From Azospirillum sp. B21 (GTDB lineage Bacteria > Pseudomonadota > Alphaproteobacteria > Azospirillales > Azospirillaceae), in contig NZ_VTTO01000027.1 of assembly GCF_008364825.1 (NCBI RefSeq), positions 1 through 48,745 of the forward strand: 48,745 nt of DNA. Direction: 5' to 3'. Positions 1-7,552 of the stretch are shown here, one piece after another. Position numbers and translations under genes: made by a program. Every line of letters begins with the position of its first letter. The stretch's first letter is position 1. The notes below the pieces were generated by a model. It saw only the letters and a program-made list of their open reading frames with translations, was not told the origin of the DNA and ran no database searches.

Positions 1-69
1 ACTGACGCTTCTATGTTGCGCTGGACTGACATTTTAGCTTTGCGCCTACACGGGGCAGGCACATAAAAT

Positions 70-111
70 CAGTTATGAAAATAACGTGCATTATGCGATA
101 TCGCATAACTG
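70..111. promoter_or_regulatory. Nested palindromes, probable operator of a gene left of the window
   Basis: A perfect 18-bp palindrome, TTATGCGATATCGCATAA, lies at 91-108. An outer inverted repeat, CAGTTATG (70-77) and CATAACTG (104-111), overlaps its right arm. The area is AT-richer than its surroundings and contains no credible gene. The pseudogene at 188-1158 reads toward it, so the site would most naturally serve a gene starting beyond the left edge. The regulator is not identifiable. Confidence 0.45.
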
Positions 112-187
112 GTTGGCCTTGCGGTCCCAGCTCAGGCACCAGCAAACCCGCTCCGGGAACAGAGCGACGGGGATCAGGCAGACGGCG

Positions 188-1158
188 TCAGCCGCCCTTG
201 CCGGGATCCTGCACTGCGGCGACCATGTCGAACTCGACGTTGAACAGCTCATCGTCTTGCCGTTCGACATCCGCGGATGTAGGTGTCGTGCACGATGTCG
301 CGCGTATCGACATCGATGGTGACCGGGCCGCGCGGGCTGGTGCAGCTCATGCCCCTGGCGGCGACGACGAAGCTGTCGCCGTCGGCCTTCTTCAGCACCT
401 CATAGACCAGATGCATACCGTCCCAGCCGCCGACCGACATGAAGTTGGGGCGCAGGCCGCCGTTCGCCTTGCGGAACGCCTCGACATAGGCCTTGTTCTC
501 CGGCGACGGGTGGGCGGCGGAATAGTAATGCGCCGTCACCGTGCCGATCGCGGCGTCGCCCATCGACGGCAGGATGTCGTCGTTCGTCACGTTCCCGGTG
601 GCGAGCAGCCGCCCCCCGGCCTTGGCCAGACCGCGATTGGCGAACCCTTTCATGAAGGACGCCCCCTCGCCCGACGGCACAAAGGCGAAGATCGCGTCGG
701 GGGCGGTGTCCTTGGCGCGCTGCACGAAGGGGCCGTAGTCGGGGTTCTTCAGCGGGATGCGGACATCCCCGACCACGGTGCCGCCGGACGCGGCGAAGCG
801 CTGCCCAAAGATGGTTTCCATTAAGAATACATCTTGGCGGCGCCATTCTTCGCTGCCCATTGGGCGATGGTGGCGGCCGACTGCGGCAGGGTGCCGGACG
901 TGCGCAGGATGTAGGGCCATTTGGTGGTGATGACGGAGGCCGCCGCCGCCATAACGATCATCGGCGTCTTCTCCTGCTCCGACACCGGGGCGGCCACAGT
1001 GCCAGCGGGGTCAGCCCGAAGCCGGTGAGGACGGACACCTTCTCCTTCACCACCAGTTTCTGGGCCAAGCGCTTGGTCATGTCGGGCGTCGAGCTGGTGT
1101 CGTCCTTGACGATCACCTCCACCTTGCGGCCGGCGACGCTGTCGCCGTCGAGCTGCAA
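188..1158 (-). pseudogene. Decayed branched-chain amino-acid-type ABC substrate-binding protein
   Basis: The minus strand encodes, in pieces, a periplasmic binding protein of the Leu/Ile/Val (Peripla_BP_6) type. The first piece (from about 1158) carries VIVKDDTSSTPDMTKRLAQK. Near 1003 the reading shifts frame and continues as APVSEQEKTPMIVMAAAA. A TAA at 821-823 interrupts it, and the later part (PLKNPDYGPFVQRAKD, VGGWDGMHLVYEVLKKADGD) is in a different frame. A third frame change near 272 leads to a normal-looking tail, FNVEFDMVAAVQDPGKGG, ending at the TGA at 188-190. The signal peptide and first strand are missing at the 5' end. At least three lesions plus the truncation make function very unlikely. 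The family in life binds amino acids or related small carboxylates for an ABC importer; no partner genes are in the window. Confidence 0.85.
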
Positions 1159-1168
1159 AGCCTTAAAG

Positions 1169-1236
1169 GCAAAGGCCGGCCTTTGCTGCGTTCGGTAATG
1201 GTGATTGAGGGGGCAGGATTTGGTTTTTACCGAACG
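1169..1236. repeat. Palindrome plus inverted repeat between pseudogene and tauD
   Basis: GCAAAGGCCGGCCTTTGC (1169-1186) is a perfect 18-bp palindrome. Directly next to it CGTTCGGTAA (1189-1198) is inverted at 1227-1236 (TTACCGAACG) around a 28-nt spacer. The structures sit where the pseudogene loses its 5' end and downstream of the tauD stop. They could be a tauD terminator, an operator, or the scar of a small mobile element; the sequence does not decide. Confidence 0.4.
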
Positions 1237-1290
1237 ATGATTCGCTTTTGAACGCGGTTAGGATTGACGCCCCACTTCTCTCCTTCCTTC

Positions 1291-2142
1291 TCAATAAGGC
1301 CGGTCGCCCAGCACAGTGGCGCGGTGCATAATGCGCTGGTGCGGCGCATAGTCGTTCACCGCGTAATGCTGGGTCGATCTATTGTCCCACAGCACCAGAT
1401 CGTCGGCTTTCCAGCTCCAGCGCACCGTGTATTCCGGCCGGCTGATATGATCGTACAGGAAATCGAGGATCGCCGCGCTCTCCCGGTCGCTGAGCCCGAC
1501 GATGCGCGCGGTGAAGTTCTCGTTCACGAACAGGGCTTTGGCTCCACTGACCGGATGGGTGCGGATGACGGGATGGACCACCGCCGGGTGCTTGTCCCGA
1601 GCCGCCTTCCAGCGGGCATGGGTCTCAGGGTCGCCGTTGTGCCGCCATTCAGGAAAGGAACGGGTGAAGTCGTGCAGGGCCTTCAGCGGCTCCAGCAGGC
1701 GGCGGATCGGTTCGGACAAGCCGTCGTAGGCAGCGATGTTGCTGGCCCACACGGTGTCGCCGCCGACCGGCGGGATCAGCTTTCCCGACAGGGCGACGAT
1801 GGCCGGCGGCGTTTCGATGCAGGTGACGTCGGTATGCCAGACATCGTTGTCGCTGGGATTGTGCGGCCCGGTGTCCAGCACCATGATCTCCGGCTGTTCC
1901 GCTACCTTCGGGTAGATCGGGTGGATGTGCAACTGACCGAAGCGGGCGGCGAAGTCTCGTTGCGCCTTGGGGGTCAGGGGCTGGTTTTCGAAGAACAGAA
2001 CCTGATGGGCGACCAGAGCCCGTTCCAGTGCCGCCGCTTCACTGTCGGATAGCGAACGGGAAAGGTCGATTCCCTCCACCCGCGCGCCGATGGCGGGGCT
2101 GACGGGCGTGACGGTCAGGGTGGGCAAGGCGATGTCTGGCAT
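1291..2142 (-). CDS. tauD: Taurine dioxygenase (TauD)
   Basis: A Fe(II)/2-oxoglutarate dioxygenase that hydroxylates taurine (2-aminoethanesulfonate) so that it breaks down to aminoacetaldehyde and sulfite, releasing sulfur for assimilation in the cytoplasm. The 283 residues match E. coli TauD in length. The metal triad is visible as H103-x-D105 (VWHTDV) and H259 (TQHYAVNDY), with R274 (MHRATV) in place to bind 2-oxoglutarate. These positions are uniformly four residues later than the E. coli H99/D101/H255/R270 set. It is the last gene of the minus-strand tauABCD operon, 57 nt after tauC. A related TfdA-family substrate such as another sulfonate cannot be excluded, but the operon argues for taurine. 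Confidence 0.93.
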   Translation of the reverse strand: MPDIALPTLTVTPVSPAIGARVEGIDLSRSLSDSEAAALERALVAHQVLFFENQPLTPKAQRDFAARFGQLHIHPIYPKVAEQPEIMVLDTGPHNPSDNDVWHTDVTCIETPPAIVALSGKLIPPVGGDTVWASNIAAYDGLSEPIRRLLEPLKALHDFTRSFPEWRHNGDPETHARWKAARDKHPAVVHPVIRTHPVSGAKALFVNENFTARIVGLSDRESAAILDFLYDHISRPEYTVRWSWKADDLVLWDNRSTQHYAVNDYAPHQRIMHRATVLGDRPY

Positions 2143-2199
2143 GGCGGTTCCCCAATCTTTTTGTACGGCGGTTGTTAGAATTCCGGCGGTCGGCTGCCC

Positions 2200-3051
2200 T
2201 CAGGACTTGCCTTTCCACGGCACCAGCCACGCTTCCAGCAGGCGCATTCCGTAGGAAAAGGCGAAGGCGAAGACGGCGATGATGCCGATGCCGACGAAGA
2301 CCACGTCGGTGGCAAGGAAATGCGAAGCGGACATGATCATGAAGCCGATGCCGCGGGTGGCGGCGATCAGTTCCGCCGCGACCAGCGTGCTCCAGCCGAC
2401 GCCGATGCCGATGCGCAGGCCGGTCAGGATCTCCGGCAGGGCGCTGGGCAGCACGATGGCGCGGAACAGCTGCCAGCGGCTGGCGCCCAGCGACAGGGCG
2501 GCGTTCACCCGTTCAATGGGGAGCGACCGCACGCCCGCTTGGGCCGACAGGCAGACCGGCGCGAACATCGCCAGCGTCAGCAGGACGATCTTCGACACCT
2601 CGCCAATACCGAGCCAGATGATCATCAGCGGCAGATAGGCGAGCGGCGGCAGCGGCCAGTAGAACTCGATGGGCGTGTCGAAGACGCCCTTGGCCCAGCG
2701 GTTCAGACCCATTGCCAGCCCCAGCGGGATGCCGAGCGAGGCGGCGATGACCGCGGCGGAGAAGATGCGGAAGAGGCTGGCCGACACATGTTCCCACAGG
2801 GTGGCGCCGGCATAGCCGTCCTCGACGACCGCCAGGAACTGGGTCGCCACCTCCTGCGGGGTCGGCAGGAACAGCGGCGGCACCAGCCGGTAATGTGTCA
2901 CCAGGAACCACGCGGCCAGCAGCAGCGCGGCAGTGGCGAAGCTGATCGGGCCGGTGCGCGCGCCATCCAGGCCGAAGGGGTGGAGCCGGACGATCTTCGG
3001 CCGGTCCGCGGGGCCGATAACGCGGTCGGCGGGGCGAGCGATATCGGTCAT
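2200..3051 (-). CDS. tauC: Taurine/sulfonate ABC transporter permease (TauC)
   Basis: Inner-membrane channel subunit of a taurine-type ABC importer (BPD_transp_1 fold, 283 residues). A first membrane helix follows a roughly 35-residue cytoplasmic leader (ATAALLLAAWFLVTHYRLVP), and several more follow. The ATPase-coupling EAA loop is seen around LSLGASRWQLFRAIVLPSAL, with its conserved G. The start ATG overlaps the tauB stop (ATGA at 3048-3051), which indicates translational coupling. It works with TauB (ATPase) and TauA (periplasmic receptor). Confidence 0.92.
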   Translation of the reverse strand: MTDIARPADRVIGPADRPKIVRLHPFGLDGARTGPISFATAALLLAAWFLVTHYRLVPPLFLPTPQEVATQFLAVVEDGYAGATLWEHVSASLFRIFSAAVIAASLGIPLGLAMGLNRWAKGVFDTPIEFYWPLPPLAYLPLMIIWLGIGEVSKIVLLTLAMFAPVCLSAQAGVRSLPIERVNAALSLGASRWQLFRAIVLPSALPEILTGLRIGIGVGWSTLVAAELIAATRGIGFMIMSASHFLATDVVFVGIGIIAVFAFAFSYGMRLLEAWLVPWKGKS

Positions 3052-3851
3052 TGCAGCACCGTCCGGCGGGAGGCCGTCTCGGCATGCGGCCGATGCACCA
3101 GGGAACGGATCTCGTCGTAGAACTCGGCGAACTCCGGTGCCGACAAAATGGCCCGCACGTCGCGCTCGGCGACGAAGCGGCGGACGAAATCCAGATCGAA
3201 ACGGGCGACAATCCGGCCGGGGCGCGGTGACATCACCACCACCGTAGTGCCGAGGAACAGCGCTTCCTCGATGGAATGGGTAATGAAGAAGATGCGCTTG
3301 CCGGTACGGGCCCAGACGTCGATCAGCAATTCCTGCATCTGTTCGCGCGTCAGGCTGTCGAGTGCGCCGAACGGCTCGTCCATCAGCAGGATCTTGGGGT
3401 CGGTCGCGAGCGCGCGGGCGATGCCGACGCGCTGGCGCATGCCGCCCGACAGTTCGTGCGGGGCGGCATCGGCGAAGCTTTCCAGCCCGACCAGCCCCAG
3501 CAGTTCCTCCGCCCGCTCCCGCCGCTCCCTGGCGGCAACCCCGGCGAAGCGCAGGCCAAGCGCCACATTGTCGGCGACGCTGCTCCAGGGCAGCAGGGTA
3601 TCCTTCTGGAACACCACGCCGCGGTCGGCACCGGGGCTGGCGACCGGCTGGCCGTCCAGCGTGATCGATCCCTCCGACAGCGGCAGGAAGCCGGCGATGG
3701 CGTTCAGCAGCGTCGACTTCCCGCAGCCCGATGCCCCCAGCGCCACCACGATGCTGTTGGCGTCGATATCGAGCGACGCGCGGTCCAGCGCATGCACCAC
3801 CCGGCCGTCGCGTGCGGAGAAGAAGACGCTGGCGTTGCGGACCTGGAGCAT
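3048..3851 (-). CDS. tauB: Taurine/sulfonate ABC transporter ATPase (TauB)
   Basis: Nucleotide-binding subunit that powers taurine uptake (267 residues). Walker A is GASGCGKST at 39-47, the Q-loop is in VVFQKDTLLPW, the signature is LSGGMRQRVG, Walker B is ILLMDEPFGALD and the H-loop is in FFITHSIEEA. The start ATG at 3851 follows a GGGAGAG ribosome-binding site. The C-terminal tail after the H-loop is of the usual length for the SsuB/TauB group. It overlaps tauC by 4 nt and follows tauA by 25 nt. Confidence 0.93.
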   Translation of the reverse strand: MLQVRNASVFFSARDGRVVHALDRASLDIDANSIVVALGASGCGKSTLLNAIAGFLPLSEGSITLDGQPVASPGADRGVVFQKDTLLPWSSVADNVALGLRFAGVAARERRERAEELLGLVGLESFADAAPHELSGGMRQRVGIARALATDPKILLMDEPFGALDSLTREQMQELLIDVWARTGKRIFFITHSIEEALFLGTTVVVMSPRPGRIVARFDLDFVRRFVAERDVRAILSAPEFAEFYDEIRSLVHRPHAETASRRTVLQ

Positions 3852-3876
3852 GGGCGCTCTCCCGTCTGCCGTTGGC

Positions 3877-4893
3877 TCAGCGGATGTCCTTGACGTAGTC
3901 GGCGGTGACGAAGCCGCCGTAGCTGGGCAGCACGGTGGTGATCTTCTTCTGCTCCTTCAGGAACTCCGCCGTATCCTTCAGGATCTTACCGGCACCACTC
4001 GCCTCGCCGCCGCCCAGCCAGGCAGTGGAGGCCTGCACCTCCGCCGGGACCAGCGACAGATTGGTCAGCGCCGACGCTTGATCGGTCGGCGTGCCGCCCA
4101 GCAGCTTCGCCAGCGTCTTCGCATTCTCCGAATCCGGCCCCCAGGCCGCCTTGTCGTTGCGGAATGAGGCGCTGTAGCGCTCGATGGTGCCGGCGAAGCT
4201 CTTCAGGAAGGCGGGATTGTCCTTGGCGAAGGCGGCGGTCGCCACCCAGGCGCTGAAGGTCGGAGCGCCGCGGTCGGCCACCTCGCGCGAGGTCAGCAGC
4301 ACCTTGCCGGTCTTCTTCAGTTCGGTCAGCGCCGGATCCCAGACGAAGGCGCCGTCCAGGTCGTCGCGGTTCCACGCGGCGACGATATCCGGCTGCGGGA
4401 TGGCGAAGACCTGCGCGTCACGCTCCGTCAGCTTCTCCTGCTTCAGGACGGCGAGCAGCTGGTAATGGTCGGTGGAGACCGGGGCGGCGGCCAGCTTCTT
4501 GCCCTTCAGGTCCGACGGCTTTTCGATGCCGGAGCCGTTGCGCACCACCAGCGCCTCGTCGGTACCGGAGATGGTTGCGAGGTGGAACGCCTTCACGTCC
4601 AGCCCGCGGCTGACCGCGGCGGCGAACGGGCTGGAGCCGACATAGCCGACCTGCACGTCGCCCGACGCGATGGCGGCAAAGATCTCGGCTCCCGAATTGA
4701 ACTTGCGGAAGTCGATCTCAGTGCTGGTCGCCTTGACGAAATCGCCGTTGGCGATGGCGACCGAGGAGGGCAGCGCGTCGGTCTGATAGCCGACCACGAC
4801 CTTGCCGGACGCGGCTTCGGCGATGGTGGAGGCGGCAAAGGGGGCGACCGCCGCCAGCGCGGCAGAAAGGAGGGTGGGCAGAATGGGCTTCAT
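3877..4893 (-). CDS. tauA: Taurine-binding periplasmic protein (TauA)
   Basis: Periplasmic receptor of the taurine importer (338 residues). A Sec signal peptide is evident (MKPILPTLLSAALAAVAPFA, with a likely cut after IAEA). The mature protein shows the family features GDVQVGYVGSSPFAAAVSRG, DLKGKKLAAAPVSTDHYQLL and DLDGAFVWDPALTELKKTGK; the last lines the ligand pocket in this family. The start at 4893 is preceded by ACGGGGAAACG. It is the first gene of the operon and its promoter lies in the divergent 4894-5276 region. Confidence 0.93.
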   Translation of the reverse strand: MKPILPTLLSAALAAVAPFAASTIAEAASGKVVVGYQTDALPSSVAIANGDFVKATSTEIDFRKFNSGAEIFAAIASGDVQVGYVGSSPFAAAVSRGLDVKAFHLATISGTDEALVVRNGSGIEKPSDLKGKKLAAAPVSTDHYQLLAVLKQEKLTERDAQVFAIPQPDIVAAWNRDDLDGAFVWDPALTELKKTGKVLLTSREVADRGAPTFSAWVATAAFAKDNPAFLKSFAGTIERYSASFRNDKAAWGPDSENAKTLAKLLGGTPTDQASALTNLSLVPAEVQASTAWLGGGEASGAGKILKDTAEFLKEQKKITTVLPSYGGFVTADYVKDIR

Positions 4894-5020
4894 CGTCGTT
4901 TCCCCGTCACGGTGTGAATGCCGGCCTGCGAACGCCGGAAAAACGAATGTCCGTAAACTCTAAAGCGACGCTCGCGCCGTTGTCATCATAAAATCTACTA
5001 AGGAACAAGGAAAAAGAATA

Positions 5021-5035
5021 TAGTTACGTAAATTT
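5021..5035. promoter_or_regulatory. TAGTTAC(G/T)TAAATTT box upstream of tauA
   Basis: TAGTTACGTAAATTT differs at one position from TAGTTACTTAAATTT at 16414-16428, upstream of the ssu-like operon. The same 15-mer in front of two sulfonate operons is unlikely in GC-rich DNA and suggests a shared operator or UP-like element. Confidence 0.5.
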
Positions 5036-5181
5036 AATGTATAATTGCACCGCCGGTGGATTGCCGAACGAATTTGAAAGCGAGCCCTCCGCCTCCGGCT
5101 GGCCGAGCGAGGTACCGATTCCGTCAAAAACATCGACCAACACGAAGCAGGCGCTTGACCTTGTCAGTTTTTCCTATTTTC

Positions 5182-5194
5182 CTATAGACAATAG
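5182..5194. promoter_or_regulatory. CTAT-N5-ATAG palindromic box upstream of operon 5277-16400
   Basis: CTATAGACAATAG is a near-perfect dyad preceded by TTTTC and followed by AGAGA. The same context (TTTTTCCTAT ... CAATAGAGA) occurs at 16458-16480. It has the size and symmetry of a LysR-type binding site, and the LysR gene at 15495 is the obvious candidate regulator (inference). Confidence 0.5.
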
Positions 5195-5276
5195 AGAGAT
5201 TAAACATTAGCCTTTCGTTAAACCCGGCAACAGACGGGAAGCGCTACGGACCCACCACCTGACAAGGGGTTCTGCC

Positions 5277-5477
5277 ATGCAGGGTTTGAATGATCTCGAC
5301 CGGATGGTGATGGCGTCGCTCTGCCCCTCCGGCACGCCCATGCTGCCGGGTCTGCCGCCCGATGGGCCGGCGGCAGACCCGACAGACGAGTTCGGCGGCG
5401 ACGATCTTTCGGATCGCGGCCTGCTTCCACTCGGGCTCGGCATCGTCTCGGCCATTCTCCTGGCAACGCTGGCCTGA
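5277..5477 (+). CDS. Small predicted membrane protein, first gene of the operon
   Basis: A 66-residue open frame with an AAGGGG ribosome-binding site 7 nt before the ATG. The first 47 residues are polar and acidic (PADPTDEFGGDDLSDRG). The last 18 (LLPLGLGIVSAILLATLA) form one membrane helix that ends the protein, a tail-anchor layout. It ends 43 nt before the CoA-ligase start. I do not recognise a family. Its position, ribosome-binding site and helix make it credible, but it could be a leader without a protein role. Confidence 0.5.
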   Translation: MQGLNDLDRMVMASLCPSGTPMLPGLPPDGPAADPTDEFGGDDLSDRGLLPLGLGIVSAILLATLA

Positions 5478-5520
5478 TCGGGCCGGCAGCCGCTGCCAAA
5501 CTCTCGAAGGACAAGAAAAA

Positions 5521-6855
5521 GTGGCGGTTCAGGACCACGACGCATACTGGCACCCCGGTCTGGAAACCCAGAGCCGAGCCGACTGGCGGAAGCTGCAGCT
5601 CGACCTGCTGAAGGACCATCTGCGGCACGCCTACGAAGGCTCGCCCTACTACCGCGCCGCCTTCGACGCACAGAGGGTGTCGCCGGGCGATCTGCACACG
5701 CTGGACGACCTGCGGCGTTTTCCCTTCCTGGACAAGGCGACCATCCGCGACCGGCAGGTCGCGGTGCCGCCCTTCGGCGATCTGGTCGCCGTACCGGAAC
5801 GGGAGATCGTCTACATCTCCGCCTCCAGCGGCTCGACCGGGGTGCCGACCGCTTCGCCCTTCACCGCCAAGGACTTCGAGGAATGGATCGACTATGAGGC
5901 GCGGCAGTTCTGGTCAAGCGGCCTGCGCCCGACCGACCGCTATGCCCATGCGCTGAACTTCTCGCTGTTTGTCGGCGGCCCCTGCGTGCTGGGCGCGCAG
6001 AAGCTGGGCGCGCTCAGCATCCATGCCGGAACCCTGCCGTCGGAACGGCTGCTGGCGATTCTAAACCAGTTCAAGGCGACGGCGCTGTGGACGACGCCGT
6101 CCTACGCTTGGCATCTCGGCGAGACCGCCCAGAGCGAGGGCATCGACCCCGCCCGCGATCTCGGCGTCCGCCGCTTGTTCGTGGCGGGCGAGCCCGGCGG
6201 CTCGATCCCCGAGACGCGCGAACGGATCGAGGCGCTGTGGGGGGCGGAGGTCTACGACTATTACGGCCTTTCCGACATCTTCGGCTCCTGCGCCGGCATG
6301 TGCGTGGAGAAGGACGGGCTGCACTGGGCCGAGGACCATATCCTGGTCGAGGTGCTCGATCCCGAAACCCTCGAACCGGTGGCGGAGGGCGCGCGCGGCG
6401 AGCTGGTGCTGACCACCCTGCGCAAGCGCGCCCGCCCGATCATCCGCTTCCGCACCGGCGACGTGGTGTCGGTGACGACGGAGCCCTGCCGCTGCGGCCG
6501 CACCTCCCTACGGCTGAAGGGCGTGCATGGACGACTCGACGACATGCTGATCGTCAAGGGCGTCAATCTGTTCCCCGGCGACGTGGAGGCAGTGGTGCGC
6601 CAGGACCCGGCGCTGACTGGCGAATACCGGCTGGTGCTGGACCGGGTCGAGCGGCTGGACCGCCTGACGGTCGAGGCGGAACACACCCAGGGCTTCAACG
6701 GCGATCTGGAAGACCTACGAGGCCGACTTCGCCGCCAGCTGAAAGCGGCCACCGGTGTCGGAGCGGAGGTCGCCCTGCTCGCCCCCGGCACCCTGCCCCG
6801 GGCCGTCCACAAGGCAAAGCGAATCGACGACCGCCGCCAGCATGTGTGGTCGTGA
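5521..6855 (+). CDS. Phenylacetate-CoA ligase (PaaK) family AMP-forming acyl-CoA ligase
   Basis: Adenylate-forming ligase that would activate a carboxylate with ATP and CoA. With the GTG start at 5521 (GAAGGA ribosome-binding site 8 nt upstream) it has 444 residues, the usual PaaK size; an upstream ATG in frame at 5362 would overlap the preceding small gene. The P-loop is ASSGSTGVPT at 101-110. YDYYGLSDIFG forms the second core motif, and CRCGRTSLRLKGVHGRLDD leads to the C-terminal lid. The CRCGR cysteines resemble the metal site of some PaaK proteins. The substrate is unknown. Its place in an operon with a thiol dioxygenase suggests a sulfur-containing acid such as 3-sulfinopropionate (inference). 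Confidence 0.8.
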   Translation: MAVQDHDAYWHPGLETQSRADWRKLQLDLLKDHLRHAYEGSPYYRAAFDAQRVSPGDLHTLDDLRRFPFLDKATIRDRQVAVPPFGDLVAVPEREIVYISASSGSTGVPTASPFTAKDFEEWIDYEARQFWSSGLRPTDRYAHALNFSLFVGGPCVLGAQKLGALSIHAGTLPSERLLAILNQFKATALWTTPSYAWHLGETAQSEGIDPARDLGVRRLFVAGEPGGSIPETRERIEALWGAEVYDYYGLSDIFGSCAGMCVEKDGLHWAEDHILVEVLDPETLEPVAEGARGELVLTTLRKRARPIIRFRTGDVVSVTTEPCRCGRTSLRLKGVHGRLDDMLIVKGVNLFPGDVEAVVRQDPALTGEYRLVLDRVERLDRLTVEAEHTQGFNGDLEDLRGRLRRQLKAATGVGAEVALLAPGTLPRAVHKAKRIDDRRQHVWS

Positions 6856-6882
6856 CCCAATCCCCTGACGGAGCCCGCTCAC

Positions 6883-7503
6883 ATGCCGGACACCCCTCTT
6901 CCCGTCACCGAACAGCGGCCCGACAACATTGCCCAGGCAGCGGCTGACCGCCTGTTCCTCAACGCCCGCACGCCGCAATCCTGGTCCGACCGGCCGCTCC
7001 CGGTGGAGACCCTGCATCGCCTCTACGATCTGGTCCGGCTGGCGCCGACCGCCTTCAACGGCAGCCCGGCGCGCTTCGTCTTCTTGACCACGCCGGAGGC
7101 GAAGGAGCGGCTGCGCCCGGCGCTGAGCCGTGGCAACCAATCCAAACTGACGGCCGGCGCCATCGCCATCGTCGCCTATGACCGCCGCTTCTTCGAACAT
7201 CTGCCGCTGCTGAGCCCGCATTACGACCCCTCGCCGATGTTCGTCGACGAGCCGTCGCTGGCCGAGACCACGGCCTTCCGCAACGGCTCGCTCCAGGCCG
7301 GTTACCTGATCCTGGCTGCCCGGCTGCTGGGGCTGGATGCCGGGCCGATGTCCGGCTTCGACGCCGAAGCGGTGGATGCAGAATTCTTCGCCGACGGCCG
7401 GCTGCGCACGAACCTGCTGGTGGCGCTGGGCCATGCCGACGGCCCGCCATCGCGCCCGCGCGCACCGAGGCTGGACGCGTCGAAGGCGGTGGTGATCCTT
7501 TGA
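6883..7503 (+). CDS. RutE-like nitroreductase-family oxidoreductase (malonic semialdehyde reductase type)
   Basis: FMN-dependent NAD(P)H oxidoreductase of the RutE/HadB branch of the nitroreductase fold (206 residues). RutE enzymes reduce malonic semialdehyde to 3-hydroxypropionate. Family hallmarks seen are LFLNARTPQSWSDRPLP near the N terminus, LAPTAFNGSPARFVFLTTPEAKERL (residues about 50-75), and the C-terminal ILAARLLGLDAGPMSGFD. It lies 27 nt after the CoA ligase. No other pyrimidine (rut) gene is present, so a role in handling a C3 acid semialdehyde made from organosulfur breakdown is more likely than uracil catabolism (inference). Confidence 0.8.
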   Translation: MPDTPLPVTEQRPDNIAQAAADRLFLNARTPQSWSDRPLPVETLHRLYDLVRLAPTAFNGSPARFVFLTTPEAKERLRPALSRGNQSKLTAGAIAIVAYDRRFFEHLPLLSPHYDPSPMFVDEPSLAETTAFRNGSLQAGYLILAARLLGLDAGPMSGFDAEAVDAEFFADGRLRTNLLVALGHADGPPSRPRAPRLDASKAVVIL

Positions 7504-7552
7504 GCCCAACGCCGTAGCGGCCGGCAAATCCCGGCCGAACGGGAGATCGATC

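Larger units (their letters stand above)
4894..5276. promoter_or_regulatory. Divergent control region between tauABCD and the CoA-ligase/thiol-dioxygenase operon
   Basis: This 383-nt stretch has no gene and is markedly AT-rich between about 4980 and 5220. It holds three short motifs that recur before other operons in the window: AAATCTACTA (4991-5000, also at 24582), TAGTTACGTAAATTT (5021-5035, 14 of 15 matching 16414-16428) and CTATAGACAATAG (5182-5194, compare 16463 and 30881). Promoters for both directions must lie here, but exact -35/-10 elements cannot be assigned with confidence. Confidence 0.6.

Noticed and set aside
5362..5520. ATG 5362 as start of the CoA ligase
   Set aside because: It would add residues unlike the family and overlap the small gene; GTG 5521 has a proper ribosome-binding site and gives the usual length.
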